Source: Prochlorococcus sp. AG-436-C05 (lineage in GTDB: Bacteria > Cyanobacteriota > Cyanobacteriia > PCC-6307 > Cyanobiaceae). Taken from it: a stretch of DNA of 53,170 nt. Under the pieces are notes generated by a model. That model made no database searches. It saw nothing but the letters and a program-made list of their open reading frames with translations, and was not told the DNA's origin. Below are positions 10,911-21,286 of the stretch, piece by piece; the stretch's first letter is position 1, and the number at the start of each line of letters is the position of its first letter. Made by a program: the position numbers and the translations under genes. The stretch spans positions 1 through 53,170 of the forward strand of contig QCPB01000004.1 in NCBI GenBank assembly GCA_003209795.1, in the 5' to 3' direction.

Positions 10911-11636
10911 ATGTTCTTTAATTCCTTGCTAACAAATTTTGCAGCATTAGAAGTTGGTCAACATCTTTATTGGCAAATTGGAAATATAAGAATTCATGGA
11001 CAAGTCTTTTTAACATCTTGGATTCTATTGGGCGCATTATTAGTTTTTATTTCCTTGGGAACTAAAAAAATGGAAAATGATCCGAAAGGATTACAAAACT
11101 TACTTGAGTTTCTATGGGATTACATAAGAGATCTTGCTAGGACACAAATCGGAGAGAAAGTTTATAGAGATTGGATGCCTTTTATAGGGACTTTATTCTT
11201 ATTTGTATTCGTAAGTAATTGGGGAGGTGCTTTAATTCCTTGGAGATTGATAAAGTTGCCAAGTGGAGAATTAGGTGCCCCAACAGCAGATATTAATACA
11301 ACTATTGCACTAGCACTTTTGGTCTCATTATCTTATTTTTATGCTGGTTTAAGTAACAAGGGTTGGAGATATTTTGAATATTATGTGCATCCAACACCCA
11401 TTATGCTTCCATTTAAAATTCTAGAAGATTTTACTAAACCCTTATCACTATCTTTCAGGTTATTTGGAAATATTTTGGCTGATGAACTTGTTGTAGGTGT
11501 TTTAGTGTTTCTAGTCCCTCTAATTTTACCAATACCTGTGATGTTCCTCGGTTTGTTTACAAGTGCAATTCAGGCGTTGATTTTTGCTACTCTCGCTGCC
11601 TATTACATTGGAGAAGCTGTTGAGGAACATCATTAG
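10911..11636 (+). CDS. atpB: ATP synthase F0 subunit a
   Basis: This 241-residue thylakoid membrane subunit forms the proton half-channels against the c-ring. The essential arginine is in [17 protein letters not shown], and the C-terminal helix [17 protein letters not shown] is typical. It is the second gene of the operon. A 164-bp gap to the c subunit follows, the longest inside the operon, which could hold a processing or promoter site. Confidence 0.96.
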   Translation: MFFNSLLTNFAALEVGQHLYWQIGNIRIHGQVFLTSWILLGALLVFISLGTKKMENDPKGLQNLLEFLWDYIRDLARTQIGEKVYRDWMPFIGTLFLFVFVSNWGGALIPWRLIKLPSGELGAPTADINTTIALALLVSLSYFYAGLSNKGWRYFEYYVHPTPIMLPFKILEDFTKPLSLSFRLFGNILADELVVGVLVFLVPLILPIPVMFLGLFTSAIQALIFATLAAYYIGEAVEEHH

Positions 11637-11782
11637 CTTTCTCTAATCGATTCAGCTCCTTTTACAAAGGGTCTGTAATCTGGCAAAATATCTAATCGCG
11701 TAGGTCTGACAATATCAGGCCCGTTCTTAAATCAAAGAATGTCCAAGCGTGTATGACAAAAAAGATTTATTACAAGTATTAA

Positions 11783-12046
<264 letters not shown>

Positions 12047-12115
12047 AAGTTAATATTGCTTCTATTTCTTATTAGCAATATATAAATTTAAATTTTTTAA
12101 TTTTAACTGAATCAT

Positions 12116-12577
12116 ATGTTGGCCTTTGATTTTTTTGGTGCTACTGAAGGTGGATTATTTGATATAAATGCCACTTTGCCATTAATGGCAATACAAGTAG
12201 TTGCCCTTACTTACATTTTAAATACTCTCTTTTTTAAGCCAGTAGGCAATGTCGTGGAAAAAAGGGAAAAATTTGTAAGTAATAATATTATTGAGGCCAA
12301 AAATAAACTTTCAGAAGTTGAAAAGTTGGAGGCTGATCTACTAAGTCAGCTTCAAAGTGCTCGTTCTGAAGCTCAACGAATTGTGAGTGAAGCTGAGAAT
12401 GAATCTGACAAGCTTTTTAAAGAAGCACTAGAACTTGCAAATAATGAAGCAAATGCTTCAAAAGAAAAAGCAAGGCTAGAAATTGAAAGTCAGACATCCG
12501 CGGCTCGTGAACAACTTTCTAAGCAAGCTGGAGATTTGAGCGAACTTATTGTTAATAGATTGATTCTAGAAAAATGA
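12116..12577 (+). CDS. atpG: ATP synthase F0 subunit b' (AtpG/AtpF2)
   Basis: This 153-residue stator subunit has one membrane segment near residues 22-42, then a charged coiled coil. Photosynthetic bacteria and chloroplasts carry two different b-type subunits; this is the shorter first one, b'. It overlaps the next gene, subunit b, by four bases (ATGA), which implies translational coupling and equal dosage. The symbol atpG is used in cyanobacteria for b'; elsewhere it means gamma. Confidence 0.93.
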   Translation: MLAFDFFGATEGGLFDINATLPLMAIQVVALTYILNTLFFKPVGNVVEKREKFVSNNIIEAKNKLSEVEKLEADLLSQLQSARSEAQRIVSEAENESDKLFKEALELANNEANASKEKARLEIESQTSAAREQLSKQAGDLSELIVNRLILEK

Positions 12578-13086
12578 ATTTACCTCTTTTAGCTACAGAA
12601 GGTTTTGGATTAAATCTGAATTTATTCGAAACTAATATTCTTAATTGGGCTGTAGTGATTTTTGGCCTTTATAAGTTTTTGCCTGGTTTCCTAGGTAAAA
12701 TGCTTCAAAAAAGAAGAGAGGGAATCCTTCTTGAATTAAAAGATGCAGAAGATCGACTGCTTAAGGCTACAAAAGCTTTGGACAAAGCAAAGACTGACTT
12801 ATCTCTGGCAGAAGAGAAGGCTAGTCAAATAAAGTCAGATTCTCTTAAAAGATCTGAATCAATCAGGATGGAAAGCGAGAAAAAAGCTATTGAAGAGATG
12901 GCACGAATTAAACAAAGTGCAATTTCTGATGAAAGCTCAGAAGCTTCTAGGGCAATATCTCAACTTCGAAAAGAAGCTGTGGAACTTGCAATTAAAAAAG
13001 CTTTAGATTCTCTGCCAAATAGACTTGATCAAAAAACTCAGGAAAATTTGGTTACTCAATCCATTAATAATATTGAGGTTAACTAA
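12574..13086 (+). CDS. atpF: ATP synthase F0 subunit b
   Basis: This 170-residue second stator b subunit has a hydrophobic segment at about 20-40 ([15 protein letters not shown]) and then a long charged coiled coil ([17 protein letters not shown]). It pairs with b' as a heterodimer that holds the alpha3beta3 head. It overlaps b' by 4 bases and touches atpH by one base (TAATG). Confidence 0.95.
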   Translation: MNLPLLATEGFGLNLNLFETNILNWAVVIFGLYKFLPGFLGKMLQKRREGILLELKDAEDRLLKATKALDKAKTDLSLAEEKASQIKSDSLKRSESIRMESEKKAIEEMARIKQSAISDESSEASRAISQLRKEAVELAIKKALDSLPNRLDQKTQENLVTQSINNIEVN

Positions 13087-13628
13087 TGCCACTTTTGAAT
13101 TCAGTTACCACGCCATATGCAGAAGCATTACTTCAGGTTGTAAATGAGAATGACCAAACTGAAGAGATGGTCTCAGAAGTTAAAGAACTTTTGGCATTAA
13201 TAAACGATGCACCTGAATTGGGAAAGGCATTCTCCTCCCCAGTTTTAGAGACAGAGGCTAAGAAAAAAATCATTATTGAACTTTTTTCAGATAAGATTAA
13301 CCCCTCCTTATTTAATTTCTTGAAATTATTGGCCGATAGGCAAAGAATTGGAATTCTTACTTCGATTCTCAATAGATTTTTAGAGATTTACAGAGAAAAT
13401 AGTAATATTGCTTTGGCAACTGTTACATCTGCTGTCAAGCTTACTGCTAAACAGAAAGGTTTAATTACCAAAAAGATCATCAATCTTGCTGGAACCGAAA
13501 AATTAGAACTTGTAACTAAAACCGATCCATCTCTTATTGGTGGTTTCGTCGCGAGTGTAGGATCTAAAGTAATTGATGCTAGTCTTGCTTCACAAATCAG
13601 AAAACTTGGTTTATCACTTTCCAAGTAA
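13086..13628 (+). CDS. atpH: ATP synthase F1 subunit delta
   Basis: This 180-residue OSCP-type subunit links the peripheral stalk to the top of the F1 head. The N-terminal helical domain (about 1-105) and the C-terminal motif DPSLIGGFVASVGSKVIDAS are diagnostic. It sits between b and alpha in the standard cyanobacterial order. Confidence 0.95.
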   Translation: MPLLNSVTTPYAEALLQVVNENDQTEEMVSEVKELLALINDAPELGKAFSSPVLETEAKKKIIIELFSDKINPSLFNFLKLLADRQRIGILTSILNRFLEIYRENSNIALATVTSAVKLTAKQKGLITKKIINLAGTEKLELVTKTDPSLIGGFVASVGSKVIDASLASQIRKLGLSLSK

Positions 13629-13658
13629 ATTTTAAATCAACCTTAAATTCTTAAATCC

Positions 13659-15176
13659 ATGGTATCTATACGCCCTGATGAAATCAGTTCAATCTTAAAA
13701 AAACAAATAACTGATTATGACCAATCCGTAAGTGTTAGCAATGTAGGAACTGTTCTGCAAATAGGTGATGGCATTGCAAGAATATATGGCTTAGATCAGG
13801 TCATGGCTGGTGAATTATTAGAATTTGAGGATGGTACCGAAGGTATAGCTCTAAATCTTGAAGATGATAATGTTGGAGCCGTTCTAATGGGCGAAGCTCT
13901 AGGAGTTCAAGAAGGAAGTAACGTAAAATCTACAGGCAAAATCGCTTCTGTTCCTGTTGGTGAGGCAATGCAGGGAAGAGTTGTTAATCCTTTAGGTCAA
14001 CCAATAGATGGGAAAGGAGAAATCGCAACAAGTGATACTAGACTGATCGAAGAAATGGCGCCTGGAATAATCAAGAGAAGATCAGTACATGAACCAATGC
14101 AAACAGGTATTACATCTATAGATGCAATGATTCCTGTAGGAAGAGGTCAAAGAGAATTGATTATTGGTGATAGACAAACTGGAAAAACTGCTATTGCAAT
14201 AGACACGATTATCAATCAAAAAGGCCAAGACGTAGTTTGTGTTTATGTCGCAGTTGGTCAAAAATCAGCATCTGTAGCAAATGTGGTTGAGGTTTTAAGA
14301 GAAAAAGGAGCTCTGGATTATACTATTGTTGTTAGTGCAGGAGCATCTGAAGCTGCAGCTTTACAATACTTGGCTCCATATACGGGCGCAGCGATAGCTG
14401 AGCATTTTATGTACCAAGGAAAAGCAACACTAGTTATTTATGATGATTTAACTAAACAAGCACAAGCTTATAGGCAAATGTCTCTTCTTTTGAGAAGACC
14501 ACCAGGAAGAGAAGCTTATCCTGGGGATGTTTTTTATTGTCATAGCAGATTACTTGAAAGGGCAGCAAAATTATCTGATGATATGGGCGGTGGTTCAATG
14601 ACAGCATTACCAATTATTGAAACTCAGGCTGGTGATGTTTCTGCGTATATTCCAACAAATGTTATTTCAATTACTGATGGACAGATTTTCTTAAGTGCAG
14701 ATTTGTTTAATTCAGGTTTACGTCCTGCGATCAATGTAGGTATTTCAGTTAGTAGAGTTGGAGGAGCTGCTCAAACAAAGGCAATTAAGAAAATTGCTGG
14801 AACACTTAAATTAGAATTAGCTCAATTTGATGAATTAGCAGCATTTTCTCAATTTGCTTCTGATCTCGATGAGGCTACACAACAACAACTTGAAAGAGGA
14901 AAAAGATTAAGAGAGTTGTTAAAACAAGCACAATTCTCACCATTAAATCTTGCTGAACAAGTTGCAGTTGTATATGCAGGTGTTAAGGGTCTTATTGATG
15001 AAGTTCCAGTCGAAGATGTAACCAAATTTGCTGCTGAACTTAGAGAATATCTTAAGTTAAATAAAGCAGAATTTATTAAGGAAATTCTTAAAGAGAAGAA
15101 ATTAAATGATGGCTTAGAAGAAACACTCAAAGAGGTTATAAAAGAAGTTAAATCTTCAATGCTTGCCACAGTTTAA
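13659..15176 (+). CDS. atpA: ATP synthase F1 subunit alpha
   Basis: This 505-residue non-catalytic nucleotide-binding subunit of F1 has its Walker A at GDRQTGKT (170-177), Walker B in ATLVIYDDL, and the ATPase alpha/beta signature [14 protein letters not shown]. Length and N-terminal beta-barrel region are normal. It is followed 19 bp later by the gamma gene. Confidence 0.97.
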   Translation: MVSIRPDEISSILKKQITDYDQSVSVSNVGTVLQIGDGIARIYGLDQVMAGELLEFEDGTEGIALNLEDDNVGAVLMGEALGVQEGSNVKSTGKIASVPVGEAMQGRVVNPLGQPIDGKGEIATSDTRLIEEMAPGIIKRRSVHEPMQTGITSIDAMIPVGRGQRELIIGDRQTGKTAIAIDTIINQKGQDVVCVYVAVGQKSASVANVVEVLREKGALDYTIVVSAGASEAAALQYLAPYTGAAIAEHFMYQGKATLVIYDDLTKQAQAYRQMSLLLRRPPGREAYPGDVFYCHSRLLERAAKLSDDMGGGSMTALPIIETQAGDVSAYIPTNVISITDGQIFLSADLFNSGLRPAINVGISVSRVGGAAQTKAIKKIAGTLKLELAQFDELAAFSQFASDLDEATQQQLERGKRLRELLKQAQFSPLNLAEQVAVVYAGVKGLIDEVPVEDVTKFAAELREYLKLNKAEFIKEILKEKKLNDGLEETLKEVIKEVKSSMLATV

Positions 15177-15195
15177 ATTTATTTAAGGAAATATC

Positions 15196-16146
15196 ATGGC
15201 AAATCTTAAAGAAATTAGGGATCGTATTGTTTCTGTTAAAAATACTCGAAAAATAACAGAAGCTATGAGATTAGTGGCAGCTGCAAAAGTTAGGAGGGCA
15301 CAAGATCAAGTTCTAAAAAGTAGACCTTTTGCTGATAAACTTGCTCGTGTTTTGGAGAATATTCAATCGAGAGTTCAGTTTGAAGCTGTAGATTCTCCTC
15401 TTTTGTCCAAAAGAGATGTAAAAACAATTTCTTTGGTATGTATAACTGCTGATAGAGGATTATGTGGAGGATACAATACCAACATAATTAAGAAGGTAGA
15501 AATTAGGTATGCAGAGTTGATTAAACAAGGTTATGAGCCAAATTTGATTTTAGTTGGTAAAAAAGCTATAGGTTACTTCCAAAATAGGAAAGATAGATAC
15601 ACAATAAAAAGTACATTCAAAGAGCTAGAGCAAGTTCCAACAGCAAAAGATTCTGAAGGTATAACAAGTGAAGTCTTAGCTGAATTCTTATCAGAAAGTG
15701 CTGATAGGGTAGAGATTATTTATACTAAATTCATCACCCTTGTAAGCTGTGCTCCAGTAGTTCAAACATTGTTGCCACTAGATCCTCAAGGTATTGCAGA
15801 TGAAAATGATGAGATTTTTAGGTTAACAACTAAAGATAGTAAGTTACTTGTTGAAAAATCAAATATTGAAAAAAGTGATTCAGAGAAGTTACCATCTGAT
15901 ATTGTTTTTGAGCAAAGTCCAGATCAATTGTTAGATTCTTTATTGCCATTGTATTTACAAAATCAAGTCCTCAGAGCTCTTCAAGAGTCAGCAGCCTCAG
16001 AACTTGCTTGTAGGATGACTGCTATGAATAATGCAAGTGATAATGCTAAAGAATTGGCCAGTACTTTAAATCTTACTTATAACAAAGCTAGACAGGCTGC
16101 AATCACTCAGGAGATATTAGAAGTTGTTGGAGGTTCAGCAGTTTAG
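15196..16146 (+). CDS. atpC: ATP synthase F1 subunit gamma
   Basis: This 316-residue rotor shaft has the N-terminal coiled coil [20 protein letters not shown] and the C-terminal coiled coil [19 protein letters not shown] that together form the shaft. At 316 residues it is longer than the about 286 of E. coli, consistent with the extra regulatory segment seen in cyanobacteria. The redox cysteine pair of chloroplast gamma is not present as a close pair. The cyanobacterial symbol is atpC; in E. coli this is atpG. Confidence 0.95.
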   Translation: MANLKEIRDRIVSVKNTRKITEAMRLVAAAKVRRAQDQVLKSRPFADKLARVLENIQSRVQFEAVDSPLLSKRDVKTISLVCITADRGLCGGYNTNIIKKVEIRYAELIKQGYEPNLILVGKKAIGYFQNRKDRYTIKSTFKELEQVPTAKDSEGITSEVLAEFLSESADRVEIIYTKFITLVSCAPVVQTLLPLDPQGIADENDEIFRLTTKDSKLLVEKSNIEKSDSEKLPSDIVFEQSPDQLLDSLLPLYLQNQVLRALQESAASELACRMTAMNNASDNAKELASTLNLTYNKARQAAITQEILEVVGGSAV

Positions 16147-16159
16147 TTAAATTTTAAAA

Positions 16160-16486
16160 ATGTCTGAATTTAATATCAAAGTTCAATTTGGTGAGAAAAC
16201 ATACAATTTCTCATGTCCAGAAGATCAAGATATTATTTCAGCTGCTAAAGCTAATGGAATTGAGTTGCCAAGTAGTTGTTGTTCAGGCGTTTGTACAAGT
16301 TGTGCCTCAATGGTGGTTGATGGATCCATTGATCAGGAAGATGCTATGGGATTAAACGAAGACTTAAGGGAAAAAGGTTTCGCCCTTTTATGTGTGGCTT
16401 ATCCAAAGTCAGATTTACATATTCTTATCGGTGATGAAGTTGAAGATAATCTATATAATGATCAGTTTGGTAAGTATCAAAAATGA
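16160..16486 (+). CDS. 2Fe-2S plant-type ferredoxin
   Basis: This 108-residue soluble electron carrier has the cluster ligands of the plant type, Cys-x4-Cys-x2-Cys in SSCCSGVCTSC plus a distal Cys in FALLCVAYPKSD. It is more divergent than photosynthetic PetF, with a long acidic C-terminal tail, so it may serve a special partner. It follows gamma by 13 bp and its stop overlaps the next start (ATGA), so it probably belongs to the ATP synthase transcript or its tail. Confidence 0.9.
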   Translation: MSEFNIKVQFGEKTYNFSCPEDQDIISAAKANGIELPSSCCSGVCTSCASMVVDGSIDQEDAMGLNEDLREKGFALLCVAYPKSDLHILIGDEVEDNLYNDQFGKYQK

Positions 16487-16674
16487 AATTAATTAGGGTT
16501 GATTTTTATTTAGATTGGCCAGTTTCAATAGACGTTATAAATTTAAGGAAGTATGTTATGAAAAATTTGATTATAAGAGGCGAAGTAATTAGATGGTCAA
16601 TTATCGATATTCAACATTCAAAGGATTCTTACGATACAAAAAAACTAAGGATTCATGCTGTTTTAGCCAATTAA
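16483..16674 (+). CDS. Conserved small protein of unknown function, 63 aa
   Basis: I recognise no domain. The protein is basic and hydrophilic (RVDFYLDWPVSIDVINLRKYV), with no signal or membrane segment. Its start overlaps the ferredoxin stop by 4 bases (ATGA), which suggests coupled translation and a role linked to that ferredoxin. This tight overlap is the main reason to accept such a short frame. Confidence 0.7.
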   Translation: MKLIRVDFYLDWPVSIDVINLRKYVMKNLIIRGEVIRWSIIDIQHSKDSYDTKKLRIHAVLAN

Positions 16675-16705
16675 AAATCTATATAAAGATGAAATAGTTT
16701 TATTA

Positions 16706-17764
16706 ATGAAAAAATCGCCCACAATTTTCATTGTTCCAACTGGGATTGGCTGCGATATAGGAGGATTCGCAGGCGATGCGCTCCCAACTGCCAAATTATT
16801 AGCATCTGCAAGTGGATGTTTAATTACGCATCCAAATGTGATGAATGGTGCTGCTCTCTCTGAAAAAGATAGCAATATATTTTATGTAGAGGGTTACAGT
16901 TTAGATCGATTTGCTCGAGGAGAGATTGGCCTTAAAAGAGTAAAACAACAGAAAATTGGAATAATTTTTGATTCAAGTATTGAACATGAAATATTAATAA
17001 GACATCTACAAGTTGCTGATGCTTGTGTTGCTACTTTAGGTATTAATGTTCATTCCTATGTACTTACTAAAAAACCTTTAAGTATAGTTATTGATTCTGA
17101 TACTTCAAAAATAAGTGGAGGTTTAATTGAGAATCCTGATGCTTTAATTGAAGCTGGCGAAACTTTAATAGAAAATGGTGTCACGGCAATAGCCATAGTG
17201 GCTAAATTTCCCGATGATTCAGGTTCGGAAGACACAAATTCCTACAGAGAGGGAAAAGGCGTTGACCCTATTTCTGGAGTTGAGGCTGTAATTAGTCACT
17301 TGATCAGCAAATCTCTAAAAGTTCCCTGTGCGCATGCACCAGCCTTGACTCCACTTGAGTTGAATGAAAAATTAGATCCTCGCGCTGCTTCAGAAGAGAT
17401 AGGATATACATTTCTGCCATCAGTATTGATTGGCTTAAGCAATTCCCCAGATCTTATTGAATTACCAAATAAAAATGAATTGATTACTATACACCCTAAT
17501 CAACTTGAATCAATAGTTGTTCCAAATGGGGCGCTTGGTGGTGAATCAGTACTAGCGTGTGTTGAAAGAGGATTGAATATTATTTCTGTAAAAAATCAAA
17601 ATACACTAAAAGTTACTAATCAATTTTTAAATTTTCCTAATTTTATTGAAGTAAATAATTATCTAGAAGCTGCTGGTATAATTCTCTCCATAAAGCAAGG
17701 TATTAATCTCAACTCCATTCAAAGGCCTTTAAAAAAAATACAAGAAATATCCTTCACTGATTAA
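16706..17764 (+). CDS. DUF3326 family protein
   Basis: This 352-residue cytosolic protein resembles the DUF3326 family of cyanobacteria and related organisms. Glycine-rich blocks IVPTGIGCDIGGFAGDALP at the N-terminus and VVPNGALGGESVLACVERG near residue 270 suggest nucleotide or substrate loops. No catalytic function is known to me. It converges on nadE, overlapping its end by 4 bp. The start at 16706 is the first ATG before the conserved block. Confidence 0.8.
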   Translation: MKKSPTIFIVPTGIGCDIGGFAGDALPTAKLLASASGCLITHPNVMNGAALSEKDSNIFYVEGYSLDRFARGEIGLKRVKQQKIGIIFDSSIEHEILIRHLQVADACVATLGINVHSYVLTKKPLSIVIDSDTSKISGGLIENPDALIEAGETLIENGVTAIAIVAKFPDDSGSEDTNSYREGKGVDPISGVEAVISHLISKSLKVPCAHAPALTPLELNEKLDPRAASEEIGYTFLPSVLIGLSNSPDLIELPNKNELITIHPNQLESIVVPNGALGGESVLACVERGLNIISVKNQNTLKVTNQFLNFPNFIEVNNYLEAAGIILSIKQGINLNSIQRPLKKIQEISFTD

Positions 17765-19458
17765 TATGATATTGCAATTGGTACTCTCCAATCACTACCT
17801 AATGATTGACTGCTTAATTTGAGAATAGGAGGAGCTTGCTTTCTTTTGAATTCAGCTTTTTTAATAAGTGAGATTATTTGCAAAATCAGTTCTTTTTTAT
17901 GACCATCTTCTAGAAGTAGCTTTAAATCTTTTTTCTCTTCAATAATGCTTTTTAGTATATTGTCCAATATAGAATAAGGAGGAAGGGAATCAGTATCTAA
18001 TTGATTAGGACCTAATTCGGCGCTTGGAGGCTTTAAACGAATATTATCACCAATTATCTTAACATTTGTATTTAACTTATGCAGTTTTCTATGATTTTTA
18101 GATTCATCACTATCAAGCCAATTACATAATTTAAAAACATTAGTTTTATATAAATCCCCAATTACTGATAAGCCTCCGTTCATATCGCCATATAGTGTGC
18201 AATATCCAACTGCTAGTTCTGATTTATTACCAGTGGAGAGTAATAAATGCTTTTCTTGATTCGCTAAAGCCATCAGAAGCGTCCCTCTGATCCTTGATTG
18301 AACATTTTGATTCGTTATCCCTTCTGCCTTGAAATTTAAGCTTTTTATAAAAGATTCTTCAAAAGAGGTCATAATATTCTCAATTGAGATGGTATTAAAA
18401 TTGATCTTTAGTCTTCTTGCTAGATCTTTTGCATCACTTTTGGAATGTTCTGAATTCCATTTTGATGGCATTGAGACGCAATATATATTTTTACTTCCAA
18501 GAGCAGCTGTTGCGATTACTGAGACAAGCGCCGAATCAATTCCACCACTTAATCCAATTAAAGCTGTTTTAAATCCACATTTTTTAGCATAATCCCTTAC
18601 TCCCAGAACTAACGCATCAAAAATAGATGATATTTCATCGTATTTAACTTTATTTATTTTGTTCTTTGGTTGGCCAATTTCCCAACTAGAAACATCTTCT
18701 GAAAAAGATTTTAATTGTTTTATTTTCGATCCATTCTTATCAAGAATAAAACTATTACCATCAAAGATTAAATTATCATTTGCACCAACTTGGTTAATAT
18801 AAATTAAAGGAACTTTAAGGTATTTAGCAGCAAAACTTGAAACTTTAGATCTAAGCTCTAACTTTTTGAATGTATATGGTGAAGCAGATAAATTCAATAA
18901 AATATTAATATTTTTGCTCTTTAACTCAGAAATAGGATTTTTTTTGTGAATTCCTCTCCCTTCTATATCGTTATTAACCCACAAATCTTCGCATATTGTA
19001 ATCCCAAGTCTCCACGTTTTATTTCTAATTTTTTTTGTTAATACAGATACTTGCTGCTCTGATCTAAAATATCTCTTCTCATCAAATACTTCATAAGTGG
19101 GGAGAATAATTTTACGTGCAATTACTTTCCATTTCCCACCCTCAATTAAAGCAATAGAATTATAAAGATTTGGAAAAAAAGAATCTTTTATAATTTCTGC
19201 TATCCCAATTACGATACTCAAGTCGTCATATTTTTTCTTAATATCAAAGGCCAATTGGTTAAGTATTTCATATTGATTTTCAATTAAGTTTCTTTTGAGG
19301 AGTAAATCTTTAGGTGGATATCCCCATAACGATAATTCTGGTGTAAGAATTAAATCAGCAGAATTTGAGTAAGCCCGAGCTGCAACAGTAAGTATTGTTT
19401 TTGCATTGCCCTCTAAATCTCCAACAATTGGATTGATTTGAGCAAGAAAAAATTTCAT
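17761..19458 (-). CDS. nadE: Glutamine-dependent NAD+ synthetase
   Basis: This 565-residue two-domain enzyme makes the last step of NAD synthesis. The N-terminal nitrilase-type glutaminase domain (1 to about 270) has the catalytic triad Glu41, Lys116 and Cys156 (LGITICEDLW). The C-terminal synthetase domain has the P-loop LIGLSGGIDSALV near residue 296. It overlaps the nadD stop by 4 bases, so two consecutive NAD steps are translationally coupled. Confidence 0.95.
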   Translation of the reverse strand: MKFFLAQINPIVGDLEGNAKTILTVAARAYSNSADLILTPELSLWGYPPKDLLLKRNLIENQYEILNQLAFDIKKKYDDLSIVIGIAEIIKDSFFPNLYNSIALIEGGKWKVIARKIILPTYEVFDEKRYFRSEQQVSVLTKKIRNKTWRLGITICEDLWVNNDIEGRGIHKKNPISELKSKNINILLNLSASPYTFKKLELRSKVSSFAAKYLKVPLIYINQVGANDNLIFDGNSFILDKNGSKIKQLKSFSEDVSSWEIGQPKNKINKVKYDEISSIFDALVLGVRDYAKKCGFKTALIGLSGGIDSALVSVIATAALGSKNIYCVSMPSKWNSEHSKSDAKDLARRLKINFNTISIENIMTSFEESFIKSLNFKAEGITNQNVQSRIRGTLLMALANQEKHLLLSTGNKSELAVGYCTLYGDMNGGLSVIGDLYKTNVFKLCNWLDSDESKNHRKLHKLNTNVKIIGDNIRLKPPSAELGPNQLDTDSLPPYSILDNILKSIIEEKKDLKLLLEDGHKKELILQIISLIKKAEFKRKQAPPILKLSSQSLGSDWRVPIAISY

Positions 19459-20045
19459 TCAACTAGTTTTGTGGATACATATAAATTATTCGTCTTAATA
19501 ATATCTATTAAAGATTTTGGTAAATTAGAATAATTGGTATTTAATCTAACCATAGAACTTGAAATATTTGGAATATTTAATGAAGAAATTTCAAAGTTAA
19601 CTTTATAATTTTCCAACATTTTCAGAGTATTTGATTCAATAGGATATCCTTCTCTTTTAATTATAAAAAAAGTTACTTCCCTAATAATTTTATCAAAGTT
19701 TTTCCAAGAGAAAATTTCTCCAATTAAATCACTTCCTATTACAAAATCTAAGTTATTTGATTCATAAATATTTTTACATTTCTTGATGGATTGGATTGCC
19801 CATTGACTACTAATTTTTTGATTAAATATAATTTTTGGATTATTTAAATCTTCAATTAAAGTTTTTAATAAAAGACTTCGCATTGAAATATCTTCTTCAT
19901 GTTTTTTTTGTGGATTGTTACTTGCATAAGTAATGGTAAAAGAATAAATTTTGGATAATTCTATGAGAATTTTTTTATGGCCAATAGTTGGTGGATCTGC
20001 ACTAGTGCCAAAAATGGCAATGCGTTGCTTTTTATTAAATTTCAA
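19455..20045 (-). CDS. nadD: Nicotinate-nucleotide adenylyltransferase
   Basis: This 196-residue nucleotidyltransferase turns nicotinate mononucleotide into deamido-NAD, the substrate of the next gene, nadE. The HxGH-type motif reads GTSADPPTIGHKK (13-25), and the C-terminal ISSSMVRLN is the ISSTxIR-type motif. It overlaps genes on both sides by 4 bases (nadE downstream, the GTPase upstream). Confidence 0.9.
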   Translation of the reverse strand: MKFNKKQRIAIFGTSADPPTIGHKKILIELSKIYSFTITYASNNPQKKHEEDISMRSLLLKTLIEDLNNPKIIFNQKISSQWAIQSIKKCKNIYESNNLDFVIGSDLIGEIFSWKNFDKIIREVTFFIIKREGYPIESNTLKMLENYKVNFEISSLNIPNISSSMVRLNTNYSNLPKSLIDIIKTNNLYVSTKLVE

Positions 20046-21283
20046 GGTAGAAAAAGGGCAAAATTATTATTTAAATTCCTATTAGATAAATAGATTTTTA
20101 TGTGATTAAAAATCTCTGGTTCTTTAAGAATTATCTTTTGGATTATAGAAGAAGGATCTAAACTAGATACTTTGCTTCTTATGAATATTTCTTTAGCTGC
20201 TAACTTGCCAACAATTTTTGTTGATTGCACTGCTATTACTGCTTGAATAATAGAAATTGGTCCGTATGGTAATAATGAAAACCCGTTTGTGAAAGGAGCT
20301 GTTAATAATATTATTTTACGAATTAGATTAAAAGATGTATTGATACCAATTTGAGTAGCTCCTAAACAGAAATTATTAATAGAAATATTTTTGATTATTT
20401 TTCTTGCTGATTCACCCTTTAGACTTAATCCATAAACCTTACTTAGCTCGCTAATTAATGCAGTATCTAATGCAAAACTGCCTGCTATGTCAAATAAAAT
20501 CAAAGGATTAAGTGCAACGGTGGATGCCTTTAATGTTGCGAATTTACCAATAATTGATTGAGCTTCCTTTTGTCTTTTTTTTAATCTTTGCTCTTTTATT
20601 TTTAGAAATAATTTATCAGCTAATTGAAAAGAATTTAATGTTAATAAAATTTCTCCATATCGATTTATAGCTTCTTTTATATAGTTTTTAATATTATTTC
20701 CTGAATTTATTATCACGGGAATCTTTAAATCTTTGGGAAGCTTTGACTTTATATTTTTTAAAATTTCTGTTAATTCATTTTTGTTCCAATTATCAATTTT
20801 GTTTAAAACAATTATAATTTTTTTTCCATCCTTTATAAAGGAATTAATTTTGATTACTTCATTTCTATTCAGATCTCCCGTAACTGCAAATAAAACAAGT
20901 TCTGCATTATTTATTTCTGAGTAAATATTATCTGGAAAATTAATATTGCACAAATCAAATCCTGGCGAATCTAGTAATTCAATACTTTTCAGTGTTTGGT
21001 GTTTTAAGTTCCATTCTTTCTTCTCAATTTCTTTGGTAGATCCGTTAATAATATCTGTCTTGAATATTTTTTTGTTTAACAAGAAATTTAGAATATGAGA
21101 TTTACCTACACCTGATTTTCCATATATGCCTATTCTTAGGTTCTTCTCTTTAAGCCTAAAAAGTTGCTGGTTAAAAGATATAATTTGTTTATTAAAAAGA
21201 TTTTTTTCATAGTTTGTAAGATCTATAGTTTCCCACCAATTTTTTAAAAGTAAATAATTTTTATTGATTTGCATCTCTTCCAT
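20042..21283 (-). CDS. Era-like GTPase with DUF697-type C-terminal domain
   Basis: This 413-residue protein has a TRAFAC GTPase domain: G1 GKSGVGKSHILN near residue 54, G3 DSPGFD, G4 NKIDNW. The C-terminal half carries hydrophobic helices typical of the DUF697/YcjF group, which associates with membranes (for example ILFDIAGSFALDTALI and ILLTAPFTNGFSLLPYGP). Function is unknown. ATG three codons later (MQINKNY) is an alternative start. It sits 3 bp after the CNNM gene and overlaps nadD. Confidence 0.85.
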   Translation of the reverse strand: MEEMQINKNYLLLKNWWETIDLTNYEKNLFNKQIISFNQQLFRLKEKNLRIGIYGKSGVGKSHILNFLLNKKIFKTDIINGSTKEIEKKEWNLKHQTLKSIELLDSPGFDLCNINFPDNIYSEINNAELVLFAVTGDLNRNEVIKINSFIKDGKKIIIVLNKIDNWNKNELTEILKNIKSKLPKDLKIPVIINSGNNIKNYIKEAINRYGEILLTLNSFQLADKLFLKIKEQRLKKRQKEAQSIIGKFATLKASTVALNPLILFDIAGSFALDTALISELSKVYGLSLKGESARKIIKNISINNFCLGATQIGINTSFNLIRKIILLTAPFTNGFSLLPYGPISIIQAVIAVQSTKIVGKLAAKEIFIRSKVSSLDPSSIIQKIILKEPEIFNHIKIYLSNRNLNNNFALFLP

Positions 21284-21286
21284 AAC